A DNA stretch of 64,000 bases from Arthrobacter alpinus (GCF_900105965.1 NZ_FNTV01000001.1:372001-436000); one strand, 5' to 3'. Shown: positions 52,372-62,884, numbered from the stretch's first letter. The notes: generated by a model not told the origin, from the letters alone. Program-made: numbers and translations.

Positions 52372-53481
52372 CTACTTCACCTCCGCTGAGGCTGAGGTGA
52401 CAGCAGCAGCCTGGGCGGCGGCGCGGCGAGCCTCAAACGTCGGCGCGTCCGGAACAGATGCCGGCCGGTTGGCGGCAAATTCCTTGCGGAGCGTCGGAAG
52501 TACCTCGGAACCAAACAGATCAAGCTGCTCCAGAACTGTCTTGAGAGGCAGGCCGGCATGGTCAACCAAGAACAACTGGCGTTGGTAGTCGCCGAAGTAG
52601 TCGCGGAACGTCAGCGTCTTTTCAATCAGTTCCTGCGGGCTGCCCACGGTCAGAGGCGTTTGCGACGTGAAGTCCTCCATCGACGGGCCATGACCGTAGA
52701 CCGGGGCATTGTCGAAGTAGGGGCGGAATTCATTGACGGCATCCTGCGAGTTCTTCCGGATGAAGAACTGTCCACCCAATCCCACGATGGCTTGCTCCGG
52801 GGTGCCGTGGCCATAGTGTGCGTAGCGTTCGCGGTACAAGCCAATCAACTGCTGGTAGTGCTCCTTGGGCCAGAAGATGTTGTTGGCGAAGAAACCATCA
52901 CCGTAGTAAGCAGCAATCTCCGCGACCTGAGGGGTGCGGATGGCACCATGCCAGACGAAGGGGGCGACGCCGTCGAGCGGGCGGGGCGTGGAGGTGAATC
53001 CGCGCAGGGGAGTGCGGAACTTGCCTTCCCAGTTGACAACTTCTTCGTCCCACAGGCGGCGCAGCAGGGAGTAGTTTTCCACCGTCAGTTCTACTGAATC
53101 CTGGTTGTTCTTGCCGAACCAAGGGTAAACGGCGCCCATGTTGCCACGGCCCAAGACGATGTCTGCACGGCCATCGGCCAGATGCTGCAGGGTGGCGAAA
53201 TCTTCGGCGATCTTTACCGGATCATTGGTGGTGATCAAGGTAGTGCTGGTGGAGAGGATGATCTTCTCGGTCTGGGCAGCAATGTAGGCCAGGATCGTCG
53301 AGGGGGAGCTGGGGTAGAACGGTGGGTTGTGGTGCTCTCCGGTAGCAAAAACGTCCATGCCGATGTCTTCAGCGTGCTTGGCGATGGTGGTGATTGCCTT
53401 CAGGCGCTCGTGTTCGGTGGGCGTGCGGCCGGTGGTCGGGTCCATGGTGATGTCGCCAACACTGAATATTCCGAACTGCAT
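52372..53481 (-). CDS. LLM-class flavin-dependent oxidoreductase
   Basis: Bacterial luciferase-like monooxygenase or reductase of 369 aa. Landmarks: MQFGIFSVGDIT, VFATGEHHNPPF, DFATLQHLADGRADIVLGRGNMG and WHGAIRTPQVAE. Operon leader for the MarR gene. Members oxidise aldehydes, alkanes, sulfonates or use F420; the cofactor is not decidable from sequence. The C-terminus is Ala-rich. Control by the downstream MarR is inferred. Confidence 0.9.
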   Translation of the reverse strand: MQFGIFSVGDITMDPTTGRTPTEHERLKAITTIAKHAEDIGMDVFATGEHHNPPFYPSSPSTILAYIAAQTEKIILSTSTTLITTNDPVKIAEDFATLQHLADGRADIVLGRGNMGAVYPWFGKNNQDSVELTVENYSLLRRLWDEEVVNWEGKFRTPLRGFTSTPRPLDGVAPFVWHGAIRTPQVAEIAAYYGDGFFANNIFWPKEHYQQLIGLYRERYAHYGHGTPEQAIVGLGGQFFIRKNSQDAVNEFRPYFDNAPVYGHGPSMEDFTSQTPLTVGSPQELIEKTLTFRDYFGDYQRQLFLVDHAGLPLKTVLEQLDLFGSEVLPTLRKEFAANRPASVPDAPTFEARRAAAQAAAVTSASAEVK

Positions 53482-53531
53482 GTTTGCTCCTTAGCCCCAC
53501 GGGTCACCGTGAGATATATGCGTTTGTATCT

Positions 53532-53561
53532 ATTATACGTCTCAACCGGCAGTCGTGGCAA
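53532..53561 (-). promoter_or_regulatory. Promoter of the LLM-MarR operon
   Basis: On the minus strand TTGCCA (53561-53556) and TATAAT (53537-53532) are separated by 18 nt. Around the -10, GAGATATATG (53511-53520) and the inverted CGTATAATAG-like side (to 53543, GTCTC) form an imperfect repeat that a MarR dimer could bind. A perfect 5-bp hairpin CACGG/CCGTG (53498-53511) lies in the 5' leader. Confidence 0.6.
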
Positions 53562-53683
53562 AATGTTCCCGCAATCAACCCGGTGCGCGAAAGCGGCCAA
53601 CTTCCGGGGATAAAAACCCAGTGAGTACTAGGCTTCTCCCCAAAGGGATGTAATGCATGTCATAGAACTCGCGAAGGAATTTC

Positions 53684-55156
53684 ATGACTTCAGTGCAACG
53701 AGGGATGGCCGGAGCCGGCCTCCGAATGGCTCCGACGGCGACGGCGGTGGTCGGCTTCCTAGTGCTGGTGGAGATCACCAGCGGCATCTTGCAAGGCTAT
53801 TACACGCCTTTGCTGACCGATATTGCCCGTGCACTGGGAATTCACGACGCCGATGTCAACTGGTTTGAAGCAGCCCAATTGATGGTTAGTGCCTTGGTGG
53901 TACCCGTGCTGGCCAAAATGGGCGACATGATCGGACACAAGAAGGTGCTCCTGATCTCCACGGCATTGACAGCTGGTGCTTCCTGGGGCGTCGCCTTCGC
54001 ACCCAACTTCTGGATATTCATCATTGCGTGGGCGCTCCAAGGTTTCTACGTTGTCTGGCTGCCGCTGGAAATTGCGCTCATTTACAGCCGCTCGCACCAA
54101 CGCCCGGACGGTGCAGCCCTTACCCGGAAGTCGGCCGGAATCCTCGTTGCGGGCCTCGAATTCGGCGTAATCGCCGGCGCTCTTGCCGGCGGCTTCATCG
54201 GTGGAGCGTTGCCAGGCCAGCTGTGGCTGACATTAACGATCCCCGCGATTGCGGTCACGCTGTGTTTCTTCGTGATTCTTTTTGGTGTCCCAGAATCCAA
54301 CAGCCGCACGGGTGGTCGCCTGGATCTCATGGGGCTGACCCTGCTCTCCACAGGTTTGTTGTTGATCACCGCCGGATTGACATTCATGCGGATCAACGGC
54401 CCCGGCACGTGGTGGGCTTGGGCCGCCGTCATGCTTGGTATTGCGGCGCTGGTGCCCTTCACCCGACACCAACTAGGCCACAAAGATCCGCTAATCGACA
54501 TCCGGCTCCTGCGTCAGCCCAGCATGTGGCCGGTCCAACTTACGGCATTCCTGTTCGGGGTCTCGGTCCTGGGTGCTCAGGCGCCGCTGTCCACATTCGC
54601 ACGCACCGACCCTCAGGAAGTGGGCTACGGCCTCGGCGCAACATCTGGAACGGTCTCGATTCTGATCGGTGTTTACGTTTTGGGTCTGCTCGTTGGCGCG
54701 CTGCTGTACCCCCTCGTGACAAGATGGACGACGCCGAGAATCACCTTGATGGGGGCCGCTTTCCTTGTGGCGGTGGGTTACCTTTTGTTCCTGCCGTTCC
54801 ATGGATCGGTAACCGAGGTCTTGAGCAACATGGCCATAGCCGGAATTGGCAGCGGCGCTCTGGTTGCGGCGCTGCCCTCCGCAGCGGCGGCTGCTGCCCC
54901 GCTGACGCAGACGGGCATGGCAACTGGACTGACCAACGCAACGAAAACGGTGGGCGGTGCCTTCGCTTCGTGCGTGTTCGGCATTGCCCTCGCGGGCCAG
55001 GCCTTGGGATCCTTGACTGCTGGGTCCGGAAACACTGCTGCGCCTATTGGGGGCTACATGCTTGTGTGGACCATCTGTGGTGTCACCGCGCTCGTTGCGG
55101 CCGTGGCGTTGTACTTTGTGCCAAAGCTGGCCTTCGGAGCAACACTGCCCCACTAG
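53684..55156 (+). CDS. MFS efflux transporter (DHA2-like)
   Basis: Proton-driven transporter of 490 aa with about fourteen hydrophobic segments. The loop MGDMIGHKKVLLIS and motif C-like ALVVPVL are typical of drug:H+ antiporters. ATG 53684 follows GAAGGAA (53673-53679). Divergent from LLM-MarR by about 200 bp, so the MarR protein is a plausible regulator. Its substrate is unknown. Confidence 0.85.
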   Translation: MTSVQRGMAGAGLRMAPTATAVVGFLVLVEITSGILQGYYTPLLTDIARALGIHDADVNWFEAAQLMVSALVVPVLAKMGDMIGHKKVLLISTALTAGASWGVAFAPNFWIFIIAWALQGFYVVWLPLEIALIYSRSHQRPDGAALTRKSAGILVAGLEFGVIAGALAGGFIGGALPGQLWLTLTIPAIAVTLCFFVILFGVPESNSRTGGRLDLMGLTLLSTGLLLITAGLTFMRINGPGTWWAWAAVMLGIAALVPFTRHQLGHKDPLIDIRLLRQPSMWPVQLTAFLFGVSVLGAQAPLSTFARTDPQEVGYGLGATSGTVSILIGVYVLGLLVGALLYPLVTRWTTPRITLMGAAFLVAVGYLLFLPFHGSVTEVLSNMAIAGIGSGALVAALPSAAAAAAPLTQTGMATGLTNATKTVGGAFASCVFGIALAGQALGSLTAGSGNTAAPIGGYMLVWTICGVTALVAAVALYFVPKLAFGATLPH

Positions 55157-55174
55157 ATGCGGCCACCGGCTAAA

Positions 55175-58100
55175 TCAGTCGGCGGCGCGGCGGCCACGGA
55201 CCTTCGGAATAGCCCCGGTGGTCCAGTCCTGAAATTCGGGAGCCTGCCCTGTGGGTGCTGAAACCGAGTGTGAGGTGCCGGAAGCAGAACCGGAAGGCGC
55301 ACTCGGGGTGTGAACAACCTTGAGCGCCTTGATCAAGGAATGACGTTCTTTCCGGCCTTCAATGAGCCGGTAGAGAACAGGCACCAGAATCAAGGTCAGC
55401 GCAGTAGAGGAGACCAGACCGCCGACCACCACAACGGCAAGCGGCTGAGCAATGAAGCCGCCGCCGCCTGTCAGCCCGAGAGCCATGGGGGTGAGGGCAA
55501 AAATGGTGGCCAGCGCCGTCATGAGGATCGGCCGGAGTCGTTGGCGGGCGCCATGTTCAATGGCGTCGGCCACGTTCATTGCCGGTCGGTCACCAGAAGG
55601 TTGGCGGTATTGGTTGATCAGGTCAATGAGCACGATTGCGTTGGTGACCACGATGCCCACCAGCATCAGCATGCCGATCAACGATGGCAGGCCAAGGGGG
55701 ATCCGCGTGATGAGCAACAGCCCAATGGCGCCAGTGGCGGCGAACGGAATTGATACCAGCAGGATCAGGGGCTGGATCAAGGACTTGAACGTGGCCACCA
55801 TGATCACGTAAACAATCGCAATGGCTGCCAACATGGCCAGGCCCAGCTGCTGGAAAGATTCGGCCTGTTGCGTTGCTGCCCCGCCAAGAGAGGCAATGAC
55901 GCCGCTCGGCAGCTCGGTGGCATCGAGACGTTTTTGAACCTCGGCACTTAGCGAGCCCAGGGAGTTTCCCTCGGGCGTAACGGAAACCGTGGCCGTGCGC
56001 TGTCCGTTGGACGATGTCACAGTCAACGGAGTCTGAACTTCCTCAACGCTGGCCACTTGGGAGAGTGGGATGAGTCCTGAAGCCGTGGGAATCTGGGCTG
56101 CTGCAAGGGCAGCGACGGAATTGAACTTGGTCCCCAAACCAATCTGGACCCGGTAGTCGGTGGTGTCGATGCGTACGGTGCCGCCCGGGATCGGGCTAAC
56201 AGTGGCGGCAAGCAGTCCAGTGATTTGTTGTTCATCCAACCCGGCGGCCACGGCCTTGGCTCTATCGACGCTCACCTGGACAACTGGTTGGACCCCGCTG
56301 AGGTTGCTCGCGATCGATTGTGCACCCGGCACTCCTGCCATGGCTTTGACAAGGACATCGCTGGCCTCTTGCAGTTCTTCGCCCGTGGCTGCCTTGATCG
56401 TGATGTCCACCGTGCTGGACGTTCCAAAACCACCGCCCTGAGCGCCGATGCCGATGGTTCCCGCATCCCTGATGCCTGCAATGGCCGTGCGAACCGTTTC
56501 CTGCAGGGCAACCTGATCGGCGCTCGGATCGGTGATGACCTGGAAAGAAGCGCTGGAGGCGCCCGAAGACAACAACGCGGCAAAGCCACCGGTGCCATTG
56601 CCCACGGTCACCTGAACATCGGTAACGCCGTCAATGCCAACTAGGGCAGCCTCTACCTTCTTGGCGGCCTCATTGGTCACTTCAAGGCTTGTGCCAGCGG
56701 GCAAATCCTGTTGAATGCTCATGCTGTTTTGCCCCGTGTCACCGAGCAGGTTTGTGGGCAAGAAGGGAGTCATCGCCAGAGTTGCGGCCAAGAGAATGCC
56801 GCCGGCAATCAACGTCACCACAGGGTGCTTCTGCGTCTTGGAGAGGATGGGCAGGTAACCGCGCTGCAGCCAGGACGAACGTTCCTTCTCTTCCACAGCG
56901 GCAAGCAGCGCCTTTCCGCGCAAGGCGGTGCCGCCGTCGTTCGCTGCAGCGGAAGACGGTGAAGTTACAGCGTCAACGGACGGGGATTTCAGGAACCAGT
57001 ACGCGAGCACGGGAACAATCGTCAAGGACACCAGCAGCGAAGCGACAAGGGCAAACGTCACGGTGAGTGCGAAGGGGCGGAAAAGCTCGCCGGCCAGGCT
57101 GCCCACGAACGCGATGGGCAGGAAAACGGCCACAGTGGTCAGCGTGGAAGCCGTGATGGCCGCAGCCACCTCGCGAATAGCGGCAAGAATGGCAGTCTTC
57201 TTGTCCTCGCCGTAGCTCAGGTGCCGCTTGATGTTTTCGATGACCACAATGGAATCGTCCACCACCCGGCCGATCGCGATGGTGAGCGCGCCCAGAGTCA
57301 GGATGTTCAGCGAGTACCCCGTGGCCCACAGCCCAATAAAGGTGACCAGCAGGGAGAGCGGGATGGAGATGGCCGTGACCAGGGTGGAGCGGACCGACAT
57401 TAGGAAGATCAGGATAACCACGACGGCGAACCCGAGTCCCAGCAGGCCCTCCACCGTGAGGTCATGGATGGACTTTTCAATGAAGGGTGCCTGGTCCAGC
57501 ACGGTGGTGAACTGGACGTTGTGGCCCATCGAGGCAGTGATCTCCGGCAGCACATCGGCAACCTGCTGGGAGAGGGTGACCGTGTCTGCGGCAGGCTTCT
57601 TGGTGATGGACAACGCCAGCGTGGCCTCGCCGTTGGTGCGGGTGATCGAGGTGGTGGGGTCATCAGCCAGCGCAACGGAAGCCACGGAGGCAATGGTGGG
57701 CGCGGTGCCTGAAGACGAAGAAGAAGCCAGGGGCAATGCCTTGATGGCATCAAGCGAATCGACGGGGCTGCCGGCCTGAATGGAGAGCGTGGTGCCGTCA
57801 GTGCTCAGCGAGCCAATGGGCACCAAGGTGCCGTTGTTCTTGAGGGCAGTGGCGATGGCACCGGGGTTCACACCCGCGGCCGCCATCTTGGCAGGGTCGG
57901 GAAGAATCTCGATGTGCTGAGAGTTGGCACCGCTGACATCGGCGCTGCGGACGCCGTCGATCTTCAGCAGCTTGGGAACGGCAATGCGCTGCAGATCGGT
58001 GTTGAGCGCAGCCAGGTCTTGATCCGATGAGACGGCCAAAAACACGATCGGGAAGTCGGCAATGCTGCCGGCAATGGGCTGCGGCTGGACCCCGGAAGGC

Positions 58101-58462
58101 AGCCGCCCGCTGACATTGGAAATGGCGCGATCAATTTGATTCCGTGCACGGTCCAGATTCGTGCCGTACGTGAAGGCGAGGTTGATGGTTGACACGCCGC
58201 TGCGGGAGGTGGAGGTGCTGGATTCCAGCCCCTCCACCGCGTTGAGCGCAGCCTCAAGAGGTTCGCTGACCTGTTTGTCGACCACGGCCGGAGATGCGCC
58301 GGGCATGGCCGAGACAACCGTGATCTGCGGGAACTCAATGCTGGGGATAAGTTCCTGCTTGAGCGAGCCGAGCGTGATCACCCCGAAAACCATCGCGAAG
58401 ATGGTGATGAGGGCAATCAACGCCCGGTTGCCGAGCGACATCTTGGCCAAGCTAAACATCAA
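55175..58462 (-). CDS. RND efflux transporter (HAE1/SwrC-like)
   Basis: Resistance-nodulation-division pump of 1095 aa. The TM1-porter start FGVITLGSLKQELIPSIEFP, the proton-relay ALTIAIGRVVDDSIVVIENI and the second-half FAATGAIGLLLITR with VTNAIVLIDLINQYR are all in order. A Ser/Gly linker and a tail rich in Ser/Pro end the protein. No outer-membrane partner is expected in a Gram-positive, and no membrane-fusion protein is next to it. Stop lies close to the convergent MFS stop. Confidence 0.9.
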   Translation of the reverse strand: MMFSLAKMSLGNRALIALITIFAMVFGVITLGSLKQELIPSIEFPQITVVSAMPGASPAVVDKQVSEPLEAALNAVEGLESSTSTSRSGVSTINLAFTYGTNLDRARNQIDRAISNVSGRLPSGVQPQPIAGSIADFPIVFLAVSSDQDLAALNTDLQRIAVPKLLKIDGVRSADVSGANSQHIEILPDPAKMAAAGVNPGAIATALKNNGTLVPIGSLSTDGTTLSIQAGSPVDSLDAIKALPLASSSSSGTAPTIASVASVALADDPTTSITRTNGEATLALSITKKPAADTVTLSQQVADVLPEITASMGHNVQFTTVLDQAPFIEKSIHDLTVEGLLGLGFAVVVILIFLMSVRSTLVTAISIPLSLLVTFIGLWATGYSLNILTLGALTIAIGRVVDDSIVVIENIKRHLSYGEDKKTAILAAIREVAAAITASTLTTVAVFLPIAFVGSLAGELFRPFALTVTFALVASLLVSLTIVPVLAYWFLKSPSVDAVTSPSSAAANDGGTALRGKALLAAVEEKERSSWLQRGYLPILSKTQKHPVVTLIAGGILLAATLAMTPFLPTNLLGDTGQNSMSIQQDLPAGTSLEVTNEAAKKVEAALVGIDGVTDVQVTVGNGTGGFAALLSSGASSASFQVITDPSADQVALQETVRTAIAGIRDAGTIGIGAQGGGFGTSSTVDITIKAATGEELQEASDVLVKAMAGVPGAQSIASNLSGVQPVVQVSVDRAKAVAAGLDEQQITGLLAATVSPIPGGTVRIDTTDYRVQIGLGTKFNSVAALAAAQIPTASGLIPLSQVASVEEVQTPLTVTSSNGQRTATVSVTPEGNSLGSLSAEVQKRLDATELPSGVIASLGGAATQQAESFQQLGLAMLAAIAIVYVIMVATFKSLIQPLILLVSIPFAATGAIGLLLITRIPLGLPSLIGMLMLVGIVVTNAIVLIDLINQYRQPSGDRPAMNVADAIEHGARQRLRPILMTALATIFALTPMALGLTGGGGFIAQPLAVVVVGGLVSSTALTLILVPVLYRLIEGRKERHSLIKALKVVHTPSAPSGSASGTSHSVSAPTGQAPEFQDWTTGAIPKVRGRRAAD

Positions 58463-58511
58463 ACTACTCCCACGTTGTCATGCCGGTCCCCATCCAGCGA
58501 TGCAGGGGATT

Positions 58512-60011
58512 TTAGGCGTTGTCAGTCATCAACTGCAAGGAGGCTGCCGTGGAGGCCAGGCTCTTTTCAAAGAGTTCCGCATCATCGTTCAGCTTGGTGC
58601 CGTAGGTGGGCATCATGCCACGCAGGGAGTCTTGCCATTCAAGCTTGAACTTGCGCGGGAAGCAACGCTGCAGCAATTCCAACATGATCGGCACGGCCGT
58701 GGAAGCACCCGGGGATGCACCCAGCAGTGCTGACAGGGTGCCGTCGGCGGCCGTGATGACCTCGGTGCCGAACTGCAGCACACCGCCCTTCTTGGTATCT
58801 TTCTTGATGATCTGCACGCGCTGGCCTGCCGTGATCAGCTCCCAATCCTTGCCGTCTGCTTCGGGGAAGTACTCGTGGAGAGCGTCAACCTTGCCGGCGC
58901 GCGACTTGGTGACCTCGCTCACCAGATACTTGACCAGGTCAAGGTTGTCCTTGCCAACAGCGAGCATCGGGATGATGTTGTTGGGGCGGATGGACCCGGG
59001 CAGGTCCATGTAGCTACCGGTCTTGAGGTACTTGGTGGAGAATCCACCGTACGGACCAAACAGCAGTGAGCGCTTGCCGTCAACATAACGAGTATCGAGG
59101 TGAGGGACCGACATGGGCGGGGCGCCCACGGAAGCCTGCCCGTAAACCTTGGCGCTGTGCTTGGCTGCAACGGTTTCATCCGTGCAACGGAAAAACTGAC
59201 CCGAAACCGGGAAGCCTCCGAAACCCTTGCCCTCGGGGATGCCGGACTTTTGCAGCAGGTGCAGGGCGCCGCCGCCGCTGCCGATGAAGACAAACTTTGC
59301 CTTGACCTTGCCGTATTCACCGGAGGACGGGTGCTTCAATGAAACATCCCACGCGCCGTCATTGGTGCGTGCCACATCGGTGACGGTGGTCCCGTAGTTG
59401 ATTTCGACGTCGTTCTTGCCCATGTAGCCGATCAGCTCACGGGTCAGGGCGCCAAAATCAACGTCGGTGCCCTCGGCGGAACGAGTCGCGGAAACCTGCT
59501 GTGAAGCATCGCGGCCCTTCATGACCAAGGGAGCCCACTTGGCAATCTGTGCCGGGTCCTCGGAGTACTCCATGGACGCGAAGACCGGGTTGGTCTTCAG
59601 TGCCTCGTGGCGGGCCTTGAGGAACTTCCGGTGCGCTTCGCCAATAACGAAGCTCATGTGCGGAACGGTGTTGATGAAGCCCTTGGGGGAGCCGATCAGC
59701 GATTCGTCCACCAGGTGCGCCCAGAACTGGCGCGAGAGCTGGAACTGCTCGTTGATGTTGATGGCCTTTGCCGGGTTGACGGATCCGTCAGCGGCGGCGG
59801 GGGAGTAGTTAAGCTCGCAAAGCGCGGAGTGGCCGGTACCGGCATTGTTCCACGGGCTGGAGGATTCCAATCCTGGCGTATCGAGCTGTTCGAACAGCAC
59901 AATCTTCCAGTTTGGTTCGAGTTGCTTGAGCATGGTGCCCAGCGTGGCGCTCATGATGCCGCCTCCGATGAGTACGACGTCAGCGTCTTTGGTGTTCGAA
60001 ATGAAGGTCAC
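58512..60011 (-). CDS. mqo: Malate:quinone oxidoreductase
   Basis: FAD enzyme of the TCA cycle that passes electrons from malate to quinones at the membrane; 499 aa. The FAD motif [14 protein letters not shown] and the conserved [19 protein letters not shown] are visible, as are [17 protein letters not shown] and [14 protein letters not shown] 60011 is preferred, with GGAG six bases upstream; TTG 60017 is also in frame. Stands alone. Confidence 0.95.
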   Translation of the reverse strand: MTFISNTKDADVVLIGGGIMSATLGTMLKQLEPNWKIVLFEQLDTPGLESSSPWNNAGTGHSALCELNYSPAAADGSVNPAKAININEQFQLSRQFWAHLVDESLIGSPKGFINTVPHMSFVIGEAHRKFLKARHEALKTNPVFASMEYSEDPAQIAKWAPLVMKGRDASQQVSATRSAEGTDVDFGALTRELIGYMGKNDVEINYGTTVTDVARTNDGAWDVSLKHPSSGEYGKVKAKFVFIGSGGGALHLLQKSGIPEGKGFGGFPVSGQFFRCTDETVAAKHSAKVYGQASVGAPPMSVPHLDTRYVDGKRSLLFGPYGGFSTKYLKTGSYMDLPGSIRPNNIIPMLAVGKDNLDLVKYLVSEVTKSRAGKVDALHEYFPEADGKDWELITAGQRVQIIKKDTKKGGVLQFGTEVITAADGTLSALLGASPGASTAVPIMLELLQRCFPRKFKLEWQDSLRGMMPTYGTKLNDDAELFEKSLASTAASLQLMTDNA

Positions 60012-60142
60012 AGTCAACTCCGGTAGAGGCTCTTCCTAGCGCTAGAAGCGTATCGCGGCAGGGGCTGGATGCGTAAATCCGGAGCGGGTGAGAGCGCTCA
60101 TTGAACGTCCGACGGCGTGAGCCCGGCTTGGGTGGGGAGCCG

Positions 60143-61864
60143 TCAGCCAGTGGAAGGAGTCAACTTCACCATGTTGAAGACCTCGTTCAGGACCGGGCTC
60201 AGAGGGTAGCTGGCAACCCGGTCCGAGAGCGCGATTGCTGAGATGGGGAACGCAATGGGCACAGCAGGAACTGTCTGTGCGAGTTGTTCACTGATGGCCT
60301 GGTAGGCGGCCACGCGGTCCGGACCGTTGGGCATGCTGCGGGCGCGTGTGATCTTGGAGACCAATTGCGGATCGTTCATGGAGAGCTGGGCGTTGGGGGC
60401 GCCAAAGAGTGCACCAACAAAGTTGTCCGGATCCGCGTAGCTGCCGTTCCAGCCCAGCAGGCTCAGGGCGTGGTCACCGCTACTGGTCACGGCTGAAACG
60501 TAGCCTTCGCCCCACGGGACGGGGACGGGTTTGATGTTCAGACCGGCCGCGGTGAGCTCGGTGGCGATCTGGGCGTAGACCTTTTCCGGCGACGGCAGGT
60601 AGGTCCTGGCGGCATTGGTTGGGTAGTAAAACTTCAGTTCCTCGCCCTTGTAGCTTGAGGCCGCCAGGAGTGTCTTGGCCTTTTGCGGGTCATAGGGGAT
60701 CCCTGCAACGGCGTTGTTGAAACCGCTGAGTTTCGGCGGGATGAATTGCGCCGTGGTGGCGGTTCCTGCGATGAAGTAATTGTTCACAATGGTGGACTTG
60801 TCGATGGCGGCGGCGATGGCCTCGCGCACTTTCTGATCGGCAAGGGCAGGAATGCTTTGGTTCAGGCTCAGGTACATGACCGAGAACGGATCCCGTTGCA
60901 GGACCTGTTGTCCGGATTTGATGAGCTTGTCCAAGTTGTCCGGCGTGACGGGATCAAAGCCGTCGATGGATCCGTCCTCGAGCGCGGCTATGCGGGTTTC
61001 CGGCTGCTCGTAGGTCTTGAAGTTCAGGGTTTCGATTTGGCCCTTGCTACCCCAATAGTCGGCGTTGGCGGTCATGGTCACGGAACCGGGCTTTGCCTGT
61101 GTGAAAGTAAAAGGTCCGGTGCCCACGGGGTGCAGGGCGTACTTGGAAACCTTGTTCGCCGAGAACGTCTGGTCCAGAACATCCGCGGTTCCGGCTTTCA
61201 GTGCGGTGGGGGAGGAGATGGCGAATGCGGGCAAGGTGAGTGCCTCGAGGAATCCGGTGAGCCGCATTTTCAGGTTTAAGGTGACTTTCAGATCGCCATC
61301 AACCGTGCAGCTTTCATAGAGCGAGTTGGCTGAGTCGTCCTTGAATCCACGGAAGACCTGCTTGAACATGGAGGCCGATCCATCGCCCCGGGTCGCGGGC
61401 TTGAACGCGTACCAGCGCTCAAAGTTGGTGCACACAGCTGCGGCGTCGAATGCGGTTCCGTCGTGGAACTTTACGTTTGGGCGCAGGGTGAAGCTGTAGC
61501 TCAATCCATCGTTGAGCTCCGTCCAGGTGGTGGCCAGGCTGGGTGCCGGCGCCCCGGTGACGGGGTCGATCGTGAGCAATCCTTCCAAGACCTGCCGGGT
61601 CACCCGGTACGATTCCGTGTCCGAGACAAGCGCCGGGTCCAGGCCCGAGGGGTCGGCACCGGTGCCAAAGCTGAACGTGGCGTTGGCGATGGTGCTGGCC
61701 GTTGTTGCCGCGGCAGTTGTTCCCGGGGCCGGGTCCGGAGTAACCGTGCAGGCCGTTGCGCCGAGAAGAACGACGGCGGTCAGTGACACCGCGCGCAGGA
61801 GCACCTGGCGACGTGGCACGGTGCTTGATGGCACAGCACACAGCGAGTCGGCGGGGTGTGGCAC
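60143..61864 (-). CDS. Family 5 (oligopeptide-type) ABC substrate-binding lipoprotein
   Basis: Extracellular binding protein of 573 aa. An N-terminal VPRRQVLLRAV twin-arginine-like stretch precedes the lipobox LLGATAC (Cys39), so export may be by Tat. The mature part has DPSGLDPALVSDTESYRVTRQVLEGL and LRPNVKFHDG, the SBP_bac_5 signature. GTG start with AAGGAG nine bases upstream. No permease or ATPase is adjacent, so it is an orphan component here. Confidence 0.9.
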   Translation of the reverse strand: MPHPADSLCAVPSSTVPRRQVLLRAVSLTAVVLLGATACTVTPDPAPGTTAAATTASTIANATFSFGTGADPSGLDPALVSDTESYRVTRQVLEGLLTIDPVTGAPAPSLATTWTELNDGLSYSFTLRPNVKFHDGTAFDAAAVCTNFERWYAFKPATRGDGSASMFKQVFRGFKDDSANSLYESCTVDGDLKVTLNLKMRLTGFLEALTLPAFAISSPTALKAGTADVLDQTFSANKVSKYALHPVGTGPFTFTQAKPGSVTMTANADYWGSKGQIETLNFKTYEQPETRIAALEDGSIDGFDPVTPDNLDKLIKSGQQVLQRDPFSVMYLSLNQSIPALADQKVREAIAAAIDKSTIVNNYFIAGTATTAQFIPPKLSGFNNAVAGIPYDPQKAKTLLAASSYKGEELKFYYPTNAARTYLPSPEKVYAQIATELTAAGLNIKPVPVPWGEGYVSAVTSSGDHALSLLGWNGSYADPDNFVGALFGAPNAQLSMNDPQLVSKITRARSMPNGPDRVAAYQAISEQLAQTVPAVPIAFPISAIALSDRVASYPLSPVLNEVFNMVKLTPSTG

Positions 61865-62006
61865 GATTTATTTCTCCTTGCAGCACGGATGGTCCATCAG
61901 CCACTCATCTTAGTAGGGCAATCTTGGGAGTTCCCCCTGATGGCTGTCAAAGGTGGTCAAGACTACTTCTTGGAACCGGTAGTATTGTTCATGCTTCAAT
62001 GCACTA

Positions 62007-62088
62007 GCGCGAGTGGTGGAATTGGTAGACACGCAGGTTTTAGGTACCTGTGCCTTCGGGCGTAGGGGTTCAAGTCCCCTCTTGCGCA
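62007..62088 (+). tRNA. tRNA-Leu(UAG)
   Basis: Cloverleaf of 82 nt. Acceptor GCGCGAG (62007-62013) pairs with CTTGCGC (62081-62087), including one G-T. Anticodon stem CAGGT/ACCTG (62034-62038/62046-62050) with loop TTTAGGT; the anticodon TAG is at 62041-62043. A long variable arm and TTCAAGT in the T-loop are as expected for leucine. CCA is not encoded. Confidence 0.95.
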
Positions 62089-62093
62089 CAACA

Positions 62094-62127
62094 ACAAAGG
62101 CCCCGTTCAGATGAACGGGGCCTTTGT
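62094..62127. terminator. Perfect 15-bp terminator after tRNA-Leu
   Basis: ACAAAGGCCCCGTTC (62094-62108) and GAACGGGGCCTTTGT (62113-62127) pair perfectly around AGAT. It lies directly after the tRNA, and the T/A-rich ends make it bidirectional, so it may also end bcp. Confidence 0.9.
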
Positions 62128-62193
62128 CATATCCGGCTCACTACTGAGTTGGTGGCTGCGAGTCCGGCGCAACAGAGGCCAACCATTCCCGTC

Positions 62194-62670
62194 CTATGCG
62201 GCAGCGATCTTCAAATCCCGGTGCAACTTGGCGACGTGGCCCGTTGCGCGAATGTTGTACTGGGCCACGGCAACCTCGCCCGCCTCATCAACAACAATGG
62301 TGGAGCGGATCAGGCCCTGGTACGTTTTGCCGTAATTCTTCTTCTCACCCCAGGCAGCGTAGGACAGCGCCACGGCGTGGTCTTCGTCGCTCAGCAAGGG
62401 ATAGTTGAGACCGTCGCGGGCAACAAACTTTTCCAGCTTCGCGACGGGATCGGGGGAAAGACCCACTACCGCATAGCCCGCAGCTTGCAACGAGGGCAGG
62501 CTGTCACGGAAGTCGCAGGCCTGCTTGGTGCATCCGGGAGTCATGGCAGCCGGGTAGAAGAAAAGGATCACCTTGCGGCCGGCAAAGTCCGCCAATGAGG
62601 TGGTTCCGCCATCGGCATTCGGCAGGCTAAAAGTAGGGGCCAAATCGCCCGGGACTAGACGCTCGGTCAT
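62194..62670 (-). CDS. bcp: Peroxiredoxin (BCP type)
   Basis: Thiol peroxidase of 158 aa that reduces hydroperoxides in the cytosol. Peroxidatic Cys47 in TPGCTKQACDF, and Cys52 five residues on as the probable resolving Cys, both as in BCP. The fold starts at APTFSLPNADGGT. Convergent with tRNA-Leu across the terminator. Length is normal. Confidence 0.95.
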   Translation of the reverse strand: MTERLVPGDLAPTFSLPNADGGTTSLADFAGRKVILFFYPAAMTPGCTKQACDFRDSLPSLQAAGYAVVGLSPDPVAKLEKFVARDGLNYPLLSDEDHAVALSYAAWGEKKNYGKTYQGLIRSTIVVDEAGEVAVAQYNIRATGHVAKLHRDLKIAAA

Positions 62671-62884
62671 GTTTTACTCCTCGTTCGCCCCGGTGCAGCG
62701 CCAAGTGGCGAAAGCTGGGGAAGTTGTTTTGGGCACTCTCTCAAGCCTAGTGCGTTGCGCGGATGTCCCACACAGGCGAGCTCCCACAGGGGGAACAGGT
62801 TACCGTGGATCCCAACTTCTCTTGCACCCGGCGGCTGCCGCTGGCTGCGCGAGACCACCACCGACGTAGAACGGACTGAAATTC

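Noticed and set aside
54028..55173. 381-codon frame inside the MFS gene
   Set aside because: Out-of-frame reading with Arg/Pro/His-rich low-complexity protein; the MFS frame is clearly real.
62007..62127. tRNA-Leu as an integration site of a mobile element
   Set aside because: No integrase, no duplicated tRNA 3' end and no foreign genes next to it.
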